A stretch of DNA of 64,000 bases from Liolophura sinensis (taxonomy: Eukaryota > Mollusca > Polyplacophora > Chitonida > Chitonidae). Below are positions 11,701-26,700 of this stretch, piece after piece; the first letter of the stretch is position 1, and every line of letters starts with the position of its first letter. Location: the NCBI RefSeq assembly GCF_032854445.1, contig NC_088295.1:6822501-6886500 (forward strand). Reading direction: 5' to 3'. A model generated the notes under the pieces. The model made no database searches, was not told the origin of the DNA, and saw only the letters and a list, made by a program, of their open reading frames with translations. A program made the position numbers and the translations under genes.

Positions 11701-14700
11701 ATAATGTTCCTTGGCTTATTTAAAGAAAGTTCTGGAGATGTTTGTATTTGGCAGTGTGTAATTTGTAAACTGGATCCAGATTCTTGAAATGAATGTAAAG
11801 AGTGGTATAAGACAGGGATACCCCTTGTCTCATTATCTCTTCATCTTAGCTGTAGAGCTAATGGTCATTAAAATCAGAAATTCTAGAATGTTTTAAATTG
11901 AACTTAAGTGAATTCCTCTATTGTAACTTTGTTACAGTTGATATTCCAGCTTGTGTACCATTCTTGTACAAAGAAGTGTTACAAAGCTGGACGTATACTG
12001 CTGAAGATCATAATCTCACTACACCTGTACACTTTACACAAATATTGAAGCAATGTATATGGTTCATCGGGTATATCACTATTGGAAGGAAAACCGAAGC
12101 AGAGATCATATACTTGTACCAACTATTTGATGAAAATGGTAAGCTTTGCAACCTAATGTACTACGAGAAAAATTCATCATCCACGATGAAACTAACTTTT
12201 TATCATTCTGTGGTCACAGAGAAGCCATTCCATTTGGCTGGAAACTTTTGATTAAGGAGACTACAGGGAATGACACCGTAAGGGAGGTTAATGTAGATTT
12301 CAGCACATTTATAAATGGAAAAAGTATTTTTAAAAAGTTAAATGTAAGCACTTCTATTGGCATCTTGTGAATAAGATAGTTGTTGCGCCAACTTGTGTAA
12401 AGAAGTGGGAGGGAATTTTATTAACAGCTACCTCTGTTACACATGAAAGCTGTAGCTGTCCTTACAAGATATGCAAGGTTAGTAAATTTAGATCATTCCA
12501 GTTTTGATAATGCATCGCACACTCCCTTGTACCAAATATTTATATAGAATAAAACAGACAGATAGTCCACTAGGTAACGATTGTCAAGAACAAGTCCTTA
12601 TGCCATATGTTGTATGAATGTAACACTGTTACTTATTTTTGGCACCAATTCGGTGATTGGTGATCTGCGAATTTCTCTGCGGTTACGTTCAGAATGCTCT
12701 CCAGGAGTGATATCATATTTGGCATAGTAGGGAAAAACAACCAGTTTAATGTACTGTTAAGTTATTGCATACCATTAGGAAAATGGCATATTTACCAATG
12801 TAAACTGGGAGACAGAAAACCTTAATGGCTTAATGCCTTTCTCATATGATATAGAAGATACCATCACAACCGAAAAATATATTTGTCTAAAAAGTAATGC
12901 TTCAATTGACATGTCTCAAAAGATCTGAATATGTACTCTTACCTGTGTATACATGTATATACTTTTACCCTACACAGAGGGATTCTTGTTTCCATCTTCC
13001 TTCTTTTAAATAATTAGCAGGATATGCATTTTATAAATTTGTCATTACCATCACTGTCATTTTTTGCAATATGTAATGGTGTATACTTCCCTTCTCTGGC
13101 AGCAAGACTTATAGTATATGTAACTGGTGTTGTACATCGAATGTAAATGTGCTAATGCACATAAAATCATTTTTTACAAAAGACTCTACTTGAGCACCCA
13201 CAAAAAAAAAATAAAGAGCAGCTTTGCGCAAAAACAATACAAACCTAGGAACCATTTAAGCCAAGAAACCCTAGCTTTACAAACACCACAAACCTGCTGA
13301 AAGCAAACTTGGTGAAGAAAGAAGCCAAATGGAACCAAGCGCCAAACCACACCCGGTGAACACAGCAGCCAAATAATACAAACGTACCGTAAAACACAAG
13401 TCTGGTAAATATCGATGTATACTGAAACAGAAAAAATTGTCACCATATAGGAAAACACGAACCTGGTAAATATCAAATCCAATGTTGATCTTCTTACTCC
13501 TGTCTTTCTGCACCTCGAGTAAGGACACGACGACAGTGCTTCCGTTTGTGTCCGGGTCCAGGTGTAGCCGGAACTGTGGGTTTTTCCAGTACAAAGCTGA
13601 TGTAACAGAACAAATGATGGTATGAGGCGAGTGGAACACGTCAGAGAGAACAGAAAAGTGCGATGCTGTCATGCAGTGGCAGTGTCTCCGAAAGCAGAGA
13701 TAAAACTGCGAATAAATCTATGGTATTTTTAGCGTCAAAAGCCCCAAAATTAGTTATGGAAGAACACCTCAGTAGCTCGAAATGTTTGAAGTACATGTAC
13801 ATGCGTTAAAATATCAGTCGGTGACAAATATACACTTGGCTTTAACATTAGTGAACATGACCATCGATCAAGTCATTAAATGAGCACTGGGCCACCATGT
13901 CTTATGAATTAACGTTAACAGTAATCAGTTTGTAAACGACAGTCACTAAGAGACACTCAGTAGTGGAGGGTGAGATTTCGAGCACAAGCCACAAGCACAA
14001 CCAAGCATACCTACTGACCCTAACTGGTTAGATATTAGTCTATGAGCCAGAGCTTGCTAGATCTAGTCGCCAGAATTAGTAGTAGAGAATACCGTATGTT
14101 TTGCGACTGAGGATATACTGTATACTGTCGGGATACTTGTCACTAGCTTATCATATTGCTATACATTACCTTAACGTTACCTTAATAATGCCACATGTAC
14201 ATGTACTGTCTTCTATTTATTGTGTGATTTGTGCTGTGCTTGACATCTGGCGATATGACTACAGCATTATCTAGTGAGGGATACCCTGCATTTGGCAAAT
14301 CCTGATTGCGTGAAAAATTAAACTCAAAGAGAGATACGCCGCGACACTACAACCCTGATTGTGTATACCCTGAGACTAATATAAAAGTTACATTAGTCCC
14401 AGGTATGCCAAAGAGAACCTAAAGCTCCAATGACCTCTAAAGCCCACTGTGTCCTGCGTAACATCTGCTGTGTACCTAAAGATGTTAGGAAGTAAGGAGA
14501 AACCGTAACCGAGTATTACATAGGTAAATGATGGAAATTAGCAGAATGCACAGTAGTGAGTGATACACAATCAGATAAACCTGACTAAATGACAACTAGC
14601 GACATCAAGGTAAGTCGGTGTCAACGTGGAGGGTAGGGGAAGGAGTGGAGAGTGTTTACCTTGATAGGGCGGGTTGCCACACCCACCGGCTGACACACCG

Positions 14701-17700
14701 CGCACCCAGGCGTCCTTAAATATCGACGTCTCCCACTGTTTCTTTTTCTGCAAACATGACAGTGCAAACCGTGGTAAAATCAGGCGTGGAAATCACGCAT
14801 GGTTAAACCCTACATTTAGGGGCTTATTACGTTACAGTGTACTATCAGAAGAATTTATTATTTACAGCAGTTGACGAGAATATCTTATGAATACACCAGG
14901 GGTGGGGTTACTGGGCGGAGGTATCAGATTAGAGCCCAGAAAATACCACCCCACCTCTCCAGACATCTGACAAAACTTGAAAGCATAACCAAAACTTCGG
15001 GAGTTCAAATTGATCATGGGGCTGCATCAGTCAAGGTAGGCTTTAGGCTAAAGTGATTCAAATTAAATTCTTAAGGGCGTGAATGATACATTTTTGATCA
15101 AAAAAGTACACCCAGGCCCATCTCCATCTAAAACCAATCCACATTTTAAAACTGACTTTGTGTTGTCAGAATGGAGTGTTACAGCGAGTCTTAGATAGCT
15201 GTCTGCTCACCATGTCCACGGCCACCTCGGCGGTCAAGGCGTCGGGAATTAGATGGGTAAACTCCATCTCGCTGAAGTTTGCCACCATGTCATGTACTGT
15301 CATCCTGTGGGAGGGAATATACATGTATAAAATAATTAGAATTTGTTTCCTAAGAGGGTGTTGACAATCCTAGTACAAGAGGCGAAGGTACAGGGGCCGT
15401 CCAGGTACCGAAGCTCAGAAGGCTTGAGACGCGTTCTGGCCTGACTGGTAGTTCAGGAGCCGCCTCGGCCCCAGGAGCTCTTGTATTTCAAACAGCCAGA
15501 GACGTGTTTCAGACTTCTGATAACTATAAAATTGTGATATTAAGCCTGGATAATCTAGTATTGTATTAGACGTAGATTCGTGGGTTCCGGACGCTCTGGC
15601 TTTTCACATACCCTTGCTGAGAGGTGCTTTCTGATCATTTCTGATAACATAGTTCCTTTTTTTCTCTTTTGTTCTTTGTTAGTTAATTAAAAAATTAAAA
15701 AAGGACTTACGTATATATGTGTATCTGTATAACATACTAATCAACCGTGTTCTGAACACTGTGGAACTGGGTACATCTTAACAAAACTCTTACCAGAACT
15801 CTCCTTCATTGTCAACCACGAGGCCAACTTTTCGTTTGTCTTCAGTCGACAGCATTCTCCACTGGCTTGATCTGGAGAGAAAAATGTCAATGTTGGGTAG
15901 TGTACAACAAATTCTCTCAAAACGCTGACATACCTTGGTTTATTCCTGAGACTCATTACGGCTATGAACAAAAAGAAGATACATAGAACACGTACACTAT
16001 AATACTGAGTTAAATGTTCTGCAACCTCTGCCGAAGGCTGGTGGCATGTTTGTGTTTGCCATTGTAAGACCTTATTCTTATCCTTAGTTCTGTGGTAAGT
16101 CAGAGAGTCTCGTTCCTTACCGGTCACTCCATGCCCCATTCCACTCGCCCTTCCCCCACGGGTTCCTTATTCTCACCAGTTTGTACTTGACGCCACCTCT
16201 TTCAATCTATGAGACACAAACACAGCAACTATTAACAAGGCCATGTTACAGTCAACTTGAATTCATGTCATCACCACATATGGGGAAGCAAGGTTTTATA
16301 CAAACACTGAAAAGTTTGCATTAAAGGTCGACATACAAAAAGGAATCTGTTAGTTATGGTCTTGAAAGTAAATTATCAATTCCACCTTGTCTCTAATCGC
16401 TGCCATGTGCACAGCCAAATGGGTTGAACGGATGATCCGTCCAAATGGAAATGCTAACTCACCAATGCCAGCTTCGTGATACTGTAAGCATGACCCTCGT
16501 ACAAACCATTTGGTAACTTTATTTCTCTTGGACCAGCTCTTGTTTTCTGGAAGAACACAAAATAAGAGATTTAATTCTCTGACTAATATAAATATCACAC
16601 ATGCAAATGTCGATTTACAGGAATGTATGTACTTATGTGATAAGGTGAATATTTAGTTATTTTCAAACCAGAAATAGATTTACACGCCTTGTAAACTGTA
16701 ACAGATTTACTCTGTGGACTGTTTCCATGGTTGATATATCAATGTTAACAGATTTACTCTGTCGACTGTTTCCATGCTTGATACGACAATGTCAACAGAT
16801 TTACTCTGTGGATTGTTTCCATGGTTGATACACCAATGTTAACAGAATCACTCTGTCGACTGTTTCCATGGTTGATACACCAATGTTAACAGAATCACTC
16901 TGTCGACTGTTTCCGTGGTTGATACACTAATGTTAACAGATTTACTCTGTGGATTGTTTCCATGGTTGATACACCAATGTTAACAGAATCACTCTGTCGA
17001 CTGTTTCCATGGTTGATACACTAATGTTAACAGATTTACTCTGTGGACTGTTTCCATGGTTGATACACCAATGTTAACAGAATCACTCTGTCGACTGTTT
17101 CCATGGTTGATACACTAATGTTAACAGATTTACTCTGTGGACTGTTTCCATGGTTGATACACCAATGTTAGCAGGTTTACTCTGTGGATTGTTTCCATGG
17201 TTGATATACCAATTTTAACATAATTACTCTGTTGAATGTTTCCATGGTAGATACACCAGTGGTAGCAGATTTACTCTGTGGACTGTTTCCATGGTTGATA
17301 CACCAATAGTAGAAGATTTACTCTGTGGACTGTTTCCGTGGTTGATACACCAATGTTAGAAGATTTACTCTGTGGACTATCTCCATGGTTAATACACCAA
17401 TGTTAGAAGATTTACTCTGTGGACTGTTTCCATGGTTGATACACCAATGTTAGAAGATTTACTCTGTGGATTGTTTCCATGCTTGATACACCAATGTTAG
17501 AAGATTTACTCTGTGGACTGTCTGCATGGTTGATACACAAATGTTAGAAGATTTACTCTGTGGATTGTTTCCATGGTTGATACACCAATGTTAGAAGATT
17601 TACTCTGTGGACTGTTTCCATGGTTGATAAACCAATGTTGGAAGACTTATTCTGTAATCCCATGGATTATACACCAAAACATTAATGTCAACAGATTTAC

Positions 17701-20700
17701 TCGGTGATGGCTGATAAAGGAAACTTTTTTTAACAACAAGGAGAGAAACTCACAAATATGGCTCCGGCTATGAGCGAGTTCATGTTGAAAGTCCGACTGA
17801 GGATGGTGTACAAGTTATCTGGATTAGGTTTCTTGTCTTTCTCTGTCATGTCGATCAGCTCCGATATACCCCCTGTCATGTCCACAAAGGCGTCGTGGAC
17901 TCGTCCACCACTGATGGCTTCGTAACATCCATATAATCTGTAAACGAAGGAAAGAAAACCATCTGCCGAATTACAGATTTCACAATTATATATAAAAGAA
18001 TGGACACTGAAATTTGAGAAAATTTGCACTACACATTTAGATTTAAAATGTACTAAAGGCAGGTAGTTCTTATCTATCTTGAAGATCAATGTAAGTATCT
18101 TGGAAATGATGTCTAATATTATAGAAGTCTTGGAAAGGTCCTGGAAGAATCGTCTTGTGAGAATGACGCCGGGTTGGTTTTATACTTGAATGCATGTAAC
18201 ATATTAATGTGGCTAATGATTAAATCTATGCGTCAAAACAGACCTTCGAATACGAGCCGTCAATCACTAAGGACATTCCAGGCCAGTAGTCGCAAAACCA
18301 ATTCTCAAACACGAAGTATAACACAAGCCATCAAAGAACTAAGAAAGTATATAAAGTACGAAAATAAGACGGAATCATGCAAAGAAAAGCAGTCAACAAT
18401 TTTCACTGATGTTGGGAAGACGCAAATTATGTTCTAAGAGACTGAGTGGATTCAATATTCAAGCGCCTTGCTAGAATATCAGTTGTCGATAACAAAATAG
18501 TCATAGGTTTACATCATTCCATTCACATGTGGACCATTGAAAAGACCCATTGTCTTGGTTACACATCAGGATAAACATTTCACCCAGGTCATATCAAGTA
18601 GATTTCGTTTAAATTAAATTCGTATATCTGAAAGATTGTGATACTAGTTCATGAAAAAAGCAGGTCTATCGGGATTTGAGAGAAATTTCTACTGAGGGAG
18701 ACATCAACCGCTGGGACAGGACGTACTTGGCATAAGCCTTCTCCAGCAGCGCCGTCCAGAATTCGTTGGGCTGGTCGAGGTTGCGGCCATAGATCAAGTT
18801 TCGCCCCCTGTACGTGGGAAGCCGATCGTCCACGGTTACCTCAGTCCATCTGTCGTATGTCCAAAAGTTAAACCGGAACAGTCCTGGGAACGGATACAAA
18901 GATATGTCATGTTACACGCCCCAAACGTTGATGGTAAAACCGGAACACGTACTGAGACGGATACAACGATATGTCATGTTATACACCCCGGACACTGATA
19001 GTAAAACCGGAACGTGTGCTGAACCGGATACAAAGATATGTCATGTTAAACATCCCAGACGTTGATGGTAAAACCGGAACACGTACGGAGGCGGATACAA
19101 AGATATGTCACGTTACACGCCCCAAACGTTGATGGTAAAACCGGAACACGTACTGAGACGGATACAACGATATGTCATGTTATACACCCCGGACACTGAT
19201 GGTAAAACCGGAACATGTGCTGAACCGGATACAAAGATATGTCATGTTATACACCCCAGACGTTGATGGTAAAACCGGAACACGTACGGAGGCGGATACA
19301 AAGATATGTCATGTTATACACCCCAGACGTTGATGGTAAAACCGAAACACGCACTGAGGCGGATACAAAGATATGAGCGTCCGCTTCGGGAGCGGTAGAT
19401 CCAGGGTCGAGTCACACCTAAGACTTTAAAAGAGGACTTCCTCGCTTGGCGTTCAGCATGAAGGGGATACTGCAACGACTGGTTGACCCATACTAGTATA
19501 ATGGCTCGGGCGGGGCGCCTTACAATCAGTCATTAGCCAATCATTTGCATACGGCTATACGCACAGGGCTCCGGGTAACACTTGAAACATTCTTTTGGCA
19601 ATGGTGACAAAAGTGAATTTTAAGGAAATGCCTAAGACTGATGGCAATGATGGGTACACTAACCGCGTTGGTCTGTATTGACGGTATTGTGTGGTAATGA
19701 CGGTAATAGTGAATATTTCAGGGTTTGTTTTCTGATATTGGCGGTATTTTTCGGTGTACTGTGTGTATTCCCGGAAGAGGTGATGTGTAATGGTGGGTAA
19801 TAGTGGTAATGATGAGTGTTGAGGCATTGGACGTAGCCAAAGGTAATGCGCTGAGTACATAGTGGTAACGAATGGAATGCCATTCCAGACAATTCAAGTG
19901 AATCCAAATGCTACATCCATATGAAAACAAAAGTCATCAGCCTTGATGAAACTTACCGACATAGCCACGCCCAAAGCTCTGGTCGAAGGGCACCACCCGC
20001 CTGAGGAGTCTTTGGTTTGTGGCGGCGATCGTGGCCGCTCCTGCCAGAAACCAACAGTCACCTGGGATAGAGGACAAGTACACAATAAACAGTCACCTGG
20101 AGGTAGAGGACAGGTAAACAGAGAACAGAGGAACTGTAACAAAGCTGTAAACCTGCCAAACTGAATCCTGAAATCAGACCTTACCACTGACTGAGAACAT
20201 CACAATTCGAAATAATGGAAACTACACCAAATAGGCCATACGTATGACAAAAAAACCGACCGAGGAGCTTTGAAGCAAAATATCTCCGCGGTGTTCAAAT
20301 ATTGTAAACTTCCGCCCATTTACCCACTTAACAGTACTGAGTGTACGTAATACTGAAATACTGTCACCTTTGTACCGCATGTAACTTTGATGTCTAATGT
20401 AGACATACTAATGTTTTGTCAGAAGACTTTACGACAAGTCAACAGGAATAGTTTAAATATGGATACTGATCATTACCATTATTTGAACAGCAAAATCACA
20501 AAGTGTCCTGCACAGCATAGTCCTTGTAGTATTTGTTAGATCCTGCGTGTTGTGCTACGATTTCAATATCATCACTCCATTAATACCATCGGTTATTACT
20601 TCCAAAAACTGTGTCAACAATATTCTGCGAAATACATTCAAACACACTTTTTTCAGTTGTACAATGAGTACAATTCTCTTGTAAGTAAGTATGAGCGGAG

Positions 20701-23700
20701 TGTTCAAAATACCTGGCGCTACACAAATGTAATTCTAATTCCGCATGTCCAGTGGCTGGGGGATGTGCCCGCATCGTGTTGAATAAACTTCAAACGTTTG
20801 ACAAATGAACAGTCGCAGCCGGAGCCAAACTTAGACATACAGACCTATTTTTGATAAACGACAGCTTATATCCTACCAAGGTTCACAATCTGAATATTGT
20901 ATGCATTTATACGCCTAGCACATTCCTCGCGTCTTCGGCATCAATGAAATGTCAGAACTGTTTCTTTTTGGATGATTCGATCAAAATTTCTCACATACTG
21001 TCTAAGCTCACTGGTGGTTTGTCTTGAACAGTGTACTGAAAATTGGTCTTGCGATTACTGACCTGGAGCGTCGTTAACGATTGTTTATATTTTGTGTCCT
21101 AGATAAAGGATGTGGCATGGCCTTATCACCCGTGCTGGCTGTGACAGTGTAATTCCCGCTTACCCAGTTCTCCCTGCTGGACATCATAATGCGTAGCGCT
21201 CTCATTGATAAAGACGGGGTTCGAAACCAGTTCCTGAAACCATGCAATGAAGACTTATAGCATAAAGCTAGTAAAAAGATACATGTAAATATAAGATACA
21301 TTTCACACTCTTTTGAAATATCGTGTTGTGCATAAATACCTCAAAGATACGAAACAGTTTCGCCTAATTTTCATCAGATTCCGAAGGCAGTGTATTGCAA
21401 GCCATCTCTTATCATTGTATTCCCATACTTGCACAATACAAGATTAAAATGCAGAAATGAATTTGAATGTTACCACTCTTAATCACAATGAAAAAGTGAG
21501 GATGAACTTTGTGTCTCAAGCTGCGTGGAAGCGAGTTTAACGGGTTATCTCTCGTCTAGTCCCTCGGGCATGTTCCGCCCCAAAAACCAACGCGCCACAA
21601 AGATGCCGGGGGTAGCGGAGGAAAACAAAACACTCACCACGTAATCTTACCGGGGATGTGAGAGCCCGTATGAGGAATCTAATACTTAACGCTTACCACA
21701 TGTATAAATACCTTCATTTCCGAGCTGCACACCCCTTCAGTCTTTTATGTGCATTATAGCTGCTTATAATATTAGTTGTTCAATAATGGAATACACGGAG
21801 GAGTCAGATATGTGGATGTTTGAGGAAATTTGATTTTTCACCCTAAATAACCTCTAGTGATGCGTAGTTGCGACACATATAAAACTATGTTAACTTCTCA
21901 GAGTACAATGACATTGTCAAGGTCGTTGGTTTACTACTCAACCCAGAGGATTAACCGACATTGTAGAACCCAACGGATCTTCCAAAATAAATGAAACCAA
22001 AATAAATAAATAACTGGCATGGGTAGAACTATATCGAAATTAGTTTCATCTTACTGTAAAAGTCTACAGACATTCTATTCTCAGACTTTGGAGTTCCGGT
22101 CAAGCATTGTGGCTGTTTCAAGCGATGCCAGATGACTACCTGGTTATAAAATTGGTCTCCTACATAGTGTTGAAAGGTAGACTTTGAAAAATGTATAAAT
22201 GAACTACACGCATATTATTACAGTGTTTACATTGTTATTACAACATGCTTATGCATGAGATATCACACCACACAAGTAGCGGCTTTTCTGCACACCACCC
22301 TTACTCTGTATCACATTCAAATGTAATGGTCCGTATACAGTAAATTTTCCGAATTTGATCATGCGTGATGTGTCTCTCTCGGAACTACAGTTATACACAC
22401 GCGTAAGCACTTACATGTACATTAAAGACATTTGGCTGTGTAGTGCAACCCATGGCGTGTTAACACTGACGTAAGCTTTTATATACACGTAAAACGTGTC
22501 ATATATAAACAATACACACAATAATCAGCTCATTAGCTTAAACATGGACATAGTGTCATTATGTCATACTGACATGTACAGGTAGCAGTCATGTGTAAAC
22601 GAGCTTTATAGGAAGATCAAAGCCTAAGTGAATATATAGGTGAACGGGTTTGTGATGAACGGGTCATGATGAACAGCTGATAGGCAGAATGCTGCTGTTT
22701 TCACCTAATTGGCTAACCGATGCATGATTAGCTGGTAAATAGGTTCACTTACTGGGTTTTTTATTCAGTTTATAAAAATGAACATCTAAGAGTAATTCTA
22801 CAGATGTTATAAAGTAGTTGACATGTGGTTTTGTCTGTCTGAAGCTGACAGGTCAGGGTTTTCCTGATGTATTACCCAAAGTATAAAAACAAAATCTGTC
22901 AAGAATTACGCATCCAGATCAAAAAACGCGCCCCTGTGTGAAAAACAAGGTGAGAAACCAGAAATATGTTGTACACCTGTTAACATTGCGTGTGTTATTA
23001 GCACAGGTTGATTACCACCTTGGATGAGGAGCTGGTTATGCACATCTGAGCATGGTGTTTTAGAACGATGAGTTATAATTTGTCGTCTCTATTACACAAA
23101 TATAGCCGCTCTTACTTAATTCGATTCCTTGCAATCCCTTCTATTCCCAAAGTCAATCTATATAAGTATATTTGCACCATGATTTCTTATCCCTACGAAA
23201 TTGCTAAATTCTAATTGCTTTATTGGAACTGTTAAACCTCCCGTCACTGAGTAGCCTACTTTTCTAAGTTGATGTAACTCAGAGTTTACATAATCTGCCA
23301 TAAAGACAAACGGATGGCTGTGAATTCAGACCGCTAATAAAAACGACGGGTATATATTTATACCCCTTTGCATCAAGAAATGAGTGTGGCTTACTACAGG
23401 GATCATTAAGTGATAAGTGGTTAGAGTTTTACGTTCGTTCTGTCCCTCTCCACACAGTTCATGTGGCCATAGAACTGTGGCTCCATGGTGTGTTAATGGC
23501 GCCTCACTTTATCTGACGCTAGACACCGTTAACGTGCTTCAGCTAGATAACAGCCACGGTTCGGTTCAGACTATATATATTATGTCGGTGTTTATTGGAA
23601 TATAGCTGTTGACATTTCGCCAGTAATACCTTTTAAGCATTTATGTATGGCTCAAATATACATAATTAGCAGTCTTCATAACTGACAGGTATTTGATAAT

Positions 23701-26700
23701 ATTTGCTGTTCTGACTACCGACTACCTACGTTGGCAAACACCGCACTGTAAATACCTGCTTATCAGGTCCTCACACAAGCACATTTGTCCTCGTGACGTA
23801 ACCCGTTATTACCCACACACAGCCCAGTCCTACTCTCCTCGCCGGTAAACAGTCTCGTGTCCTCACGACATGATCCGTTATTAACCACATCAGGGTACAA
23901 AAGCTCAGTCCTATTGTCCTCACCAGTTTTGCCCACACCAAGGTACAACAGCCCAGTCCTATTGTCCTCAGCTGTAAGCTGTCTCGTGTCCTCACGACTC
24001 GACCCGTTATTACCCACACAGAGGCGCAACAGGCCAGTCCTATTGTCCTCACCGGTAAGCTGTCTCGTGTCTTCACGACGTGACCCGTTATTAGCCACAC
24101 CAAGGTACAACAGCCCAATCCTATTGACCTCAACGGTAAACTGTCTCGTGTCCTCACGACTTGACCCGTTATTACCCGCACAAAGGCGCGACACCCCAGC
24201 CCTATTGTCCTCACCGGTAAGCTGTCTCGTGTCCTCACGACGTGACCGGTTTTTACCCACACCAAGGTACAACAGCCCAGTCACACTGTCCGCACCGGAA
24301 AGCTGTCTCGTGTCCTCACGATGTGACTCGTTTTTATAACCCACACCAAGGTACAAAAGCTCAATCCTACTGTCCTCATCGGTAAGCTGTCTCGTGTCCT
24401 CACGACGTGATCCGTTATCACCCACATCAATGTACAGCAGCCCAGTCCTACTGTCTTCACAGGTAAGCTGCCTCGTGTCTCCACACACTGGTACCAAAGT
24501 CTTCTTATTTTTCCTCACAGTTAACTTGTATCGTGTACTCATGATTTTAATTAAGCATACATTTCTAACAGGTTTCTTTAATTAAGGTAATTAACTACCT
24601 TCACAATGTCGTGATGTTGTACTTATTGAAATTGGTCTGTTACAGTTATATGGTACCATCATAGTGGCGGGACCATCTAGGGTGTTAATTGTCGTTAAGT
24701 GTGGGAGACAAGGACCACTGATGGAAGGAGTGTAAAGCAACATTTTGAAAAACTCCAGTTTTTCCAATTTGTAGGCTATAGTAGCACAGACAATTATCAA
24801 AGAACTTATTCGGCTTTCGTTGGCATATTTGCCTTACAGCATTGCTCTATAGCCGCAGGCGATCGACTCTGCGTGTTCGAATCTAGATGTCGTACACGTG
24901 AATACACCATGAAGTATTTATTTACTTATTTATTTATTTATTTATTTGATCAGTGTTTTAGGCCGTAGTCAAGGCTATTTCACTTATACGATGGCGGCCA
25001 GCATTATGATTGGAGAAAACTGGGCAGATCCCGGGGGAAACCAATGACCATCCGCAGGTTGTTGGCAGACCTCATAAAATAATATTGTTGGATAAAGTAA
25101 GCTTATTCATTTGTAGCAAAATTTAGTGCGATACACCTTAATAATGATGAATTACAGACATGAATGTATTCAGCACTAACCAGTAGCTGATAGACACATA
25201 TGTTGGTATATTCGCCTGCGGGTTTCGCTACAGTTCTGCTGTATTAATGACAAAGGCTCCGGGTTACGTTGACCCACAGGTGTTTGCTTAACATAATAGA
25301 CAAGGTAAACTAAAGAGTCAGAATCAGTCAGTACATGGAGGTTAGAACAGCCGTACCGCAACCATCGTGAAAATCAATATGGATAGCTTTTTATGAAGTT
25401 AACTCTATGTACACACTGTAGACTAAAATTTGTGCCAGCCGTCTAGAAAAATTCGGCAGCGATAGATCCAGGGTCAATCCTGGGTCGAGTCACACCTAAA
25501 ACCGTGAAAGAGGAAGTTGTAACTTCCTCGCTTGGTGTTCAGCATGAAGGGGATAGTGCAACGACAGGTTGACCAGTATCAGTATAATGGCTCGGGCGGG
25601 GCTGCTTACCTCCCTTCGGTAAGGCGTCACAGTGAAGCAGCATTAGATAAAAGAGCGGTGGAAATCCGTCCTGCAACAAGGAGGCACATTACGTGCACTC
25701 TAAGGATTCCGTCGTCGTGAAAAATTGTCAAGTACGACGTTAAACACCAAGCACTCACTCAGTCACTCACTCAACGAGAAGGGAGGTTCCAACAATAAAC
25801 ATCCCTAAACAAAAAGACCTTCCAAAGGAGATGTTCAACACAAACCACCTAAGAACCAATAAGGCATAGAGTAAGAAATTAGAATCGATTCATGTACCGA
25901 GAACCAGCCAAGAGTTTCCTATGCTTCTGGCACGGCGCGAGGAATGTTCTAGGTGTATATATTTGTCCGACGTATATAAACAACCCTGTGAAAAATTTGC
26001 TATTGTATGCTACTTTACAAGTAGAGATAGAGACGGGGTGCCATAGTCAAAGCATACAGCGGACCTACTTTAATATTAGATTCACGGGCATTATTCACTA
26101 GCCTGCATTCAGTTGCCTATTGGACGGTTATACAGAGCTGTCCGACAGCGTGCCTTTTGCTCTCGCTTGACCTGGTAGCACATGACAATATTGTTCTTTA
26201 GTACAGGCTGTAAACGCCACGATACATCAAAATGTGTGTATATATTACATTGCCTCAGGGAGGTATGTACACGGAGAAGTGAAACGAGCTGAGCGACAAT
26301 CCACACCAGATCGTATAACGGGCAATGTTTTATTCAGGCAGATCAGAGGTTACTAAGTTATAACGTGGGGTGGATGAGACAATCCACAGCTGAGAGCAAT
26401 GCTTCATTCAGGCAGATCATAGGTTAGTAAGTTATAACGGGGGAGGGGGGGGGGGGGGGGCAATCCACAGCTGAGAGCAATGCTTTATTCAGGCAGATCA
26501 GAGGTTATTAAGTTATAACGTGGGGTGGATGAGACAATCCACAACTAAGAGCAATACTTCATTCATGCAGATCAAAAGTTACTCAGTTTATAACGTGGGG
26601 TGGATGAGAAAATCGACAACTTAGAGCAATGTTTCATTCAGGCAGATCAGAGGTTACTAAGTTATAACGTGGGGTGGATGAGAATTCACAGCTGAGAGCA

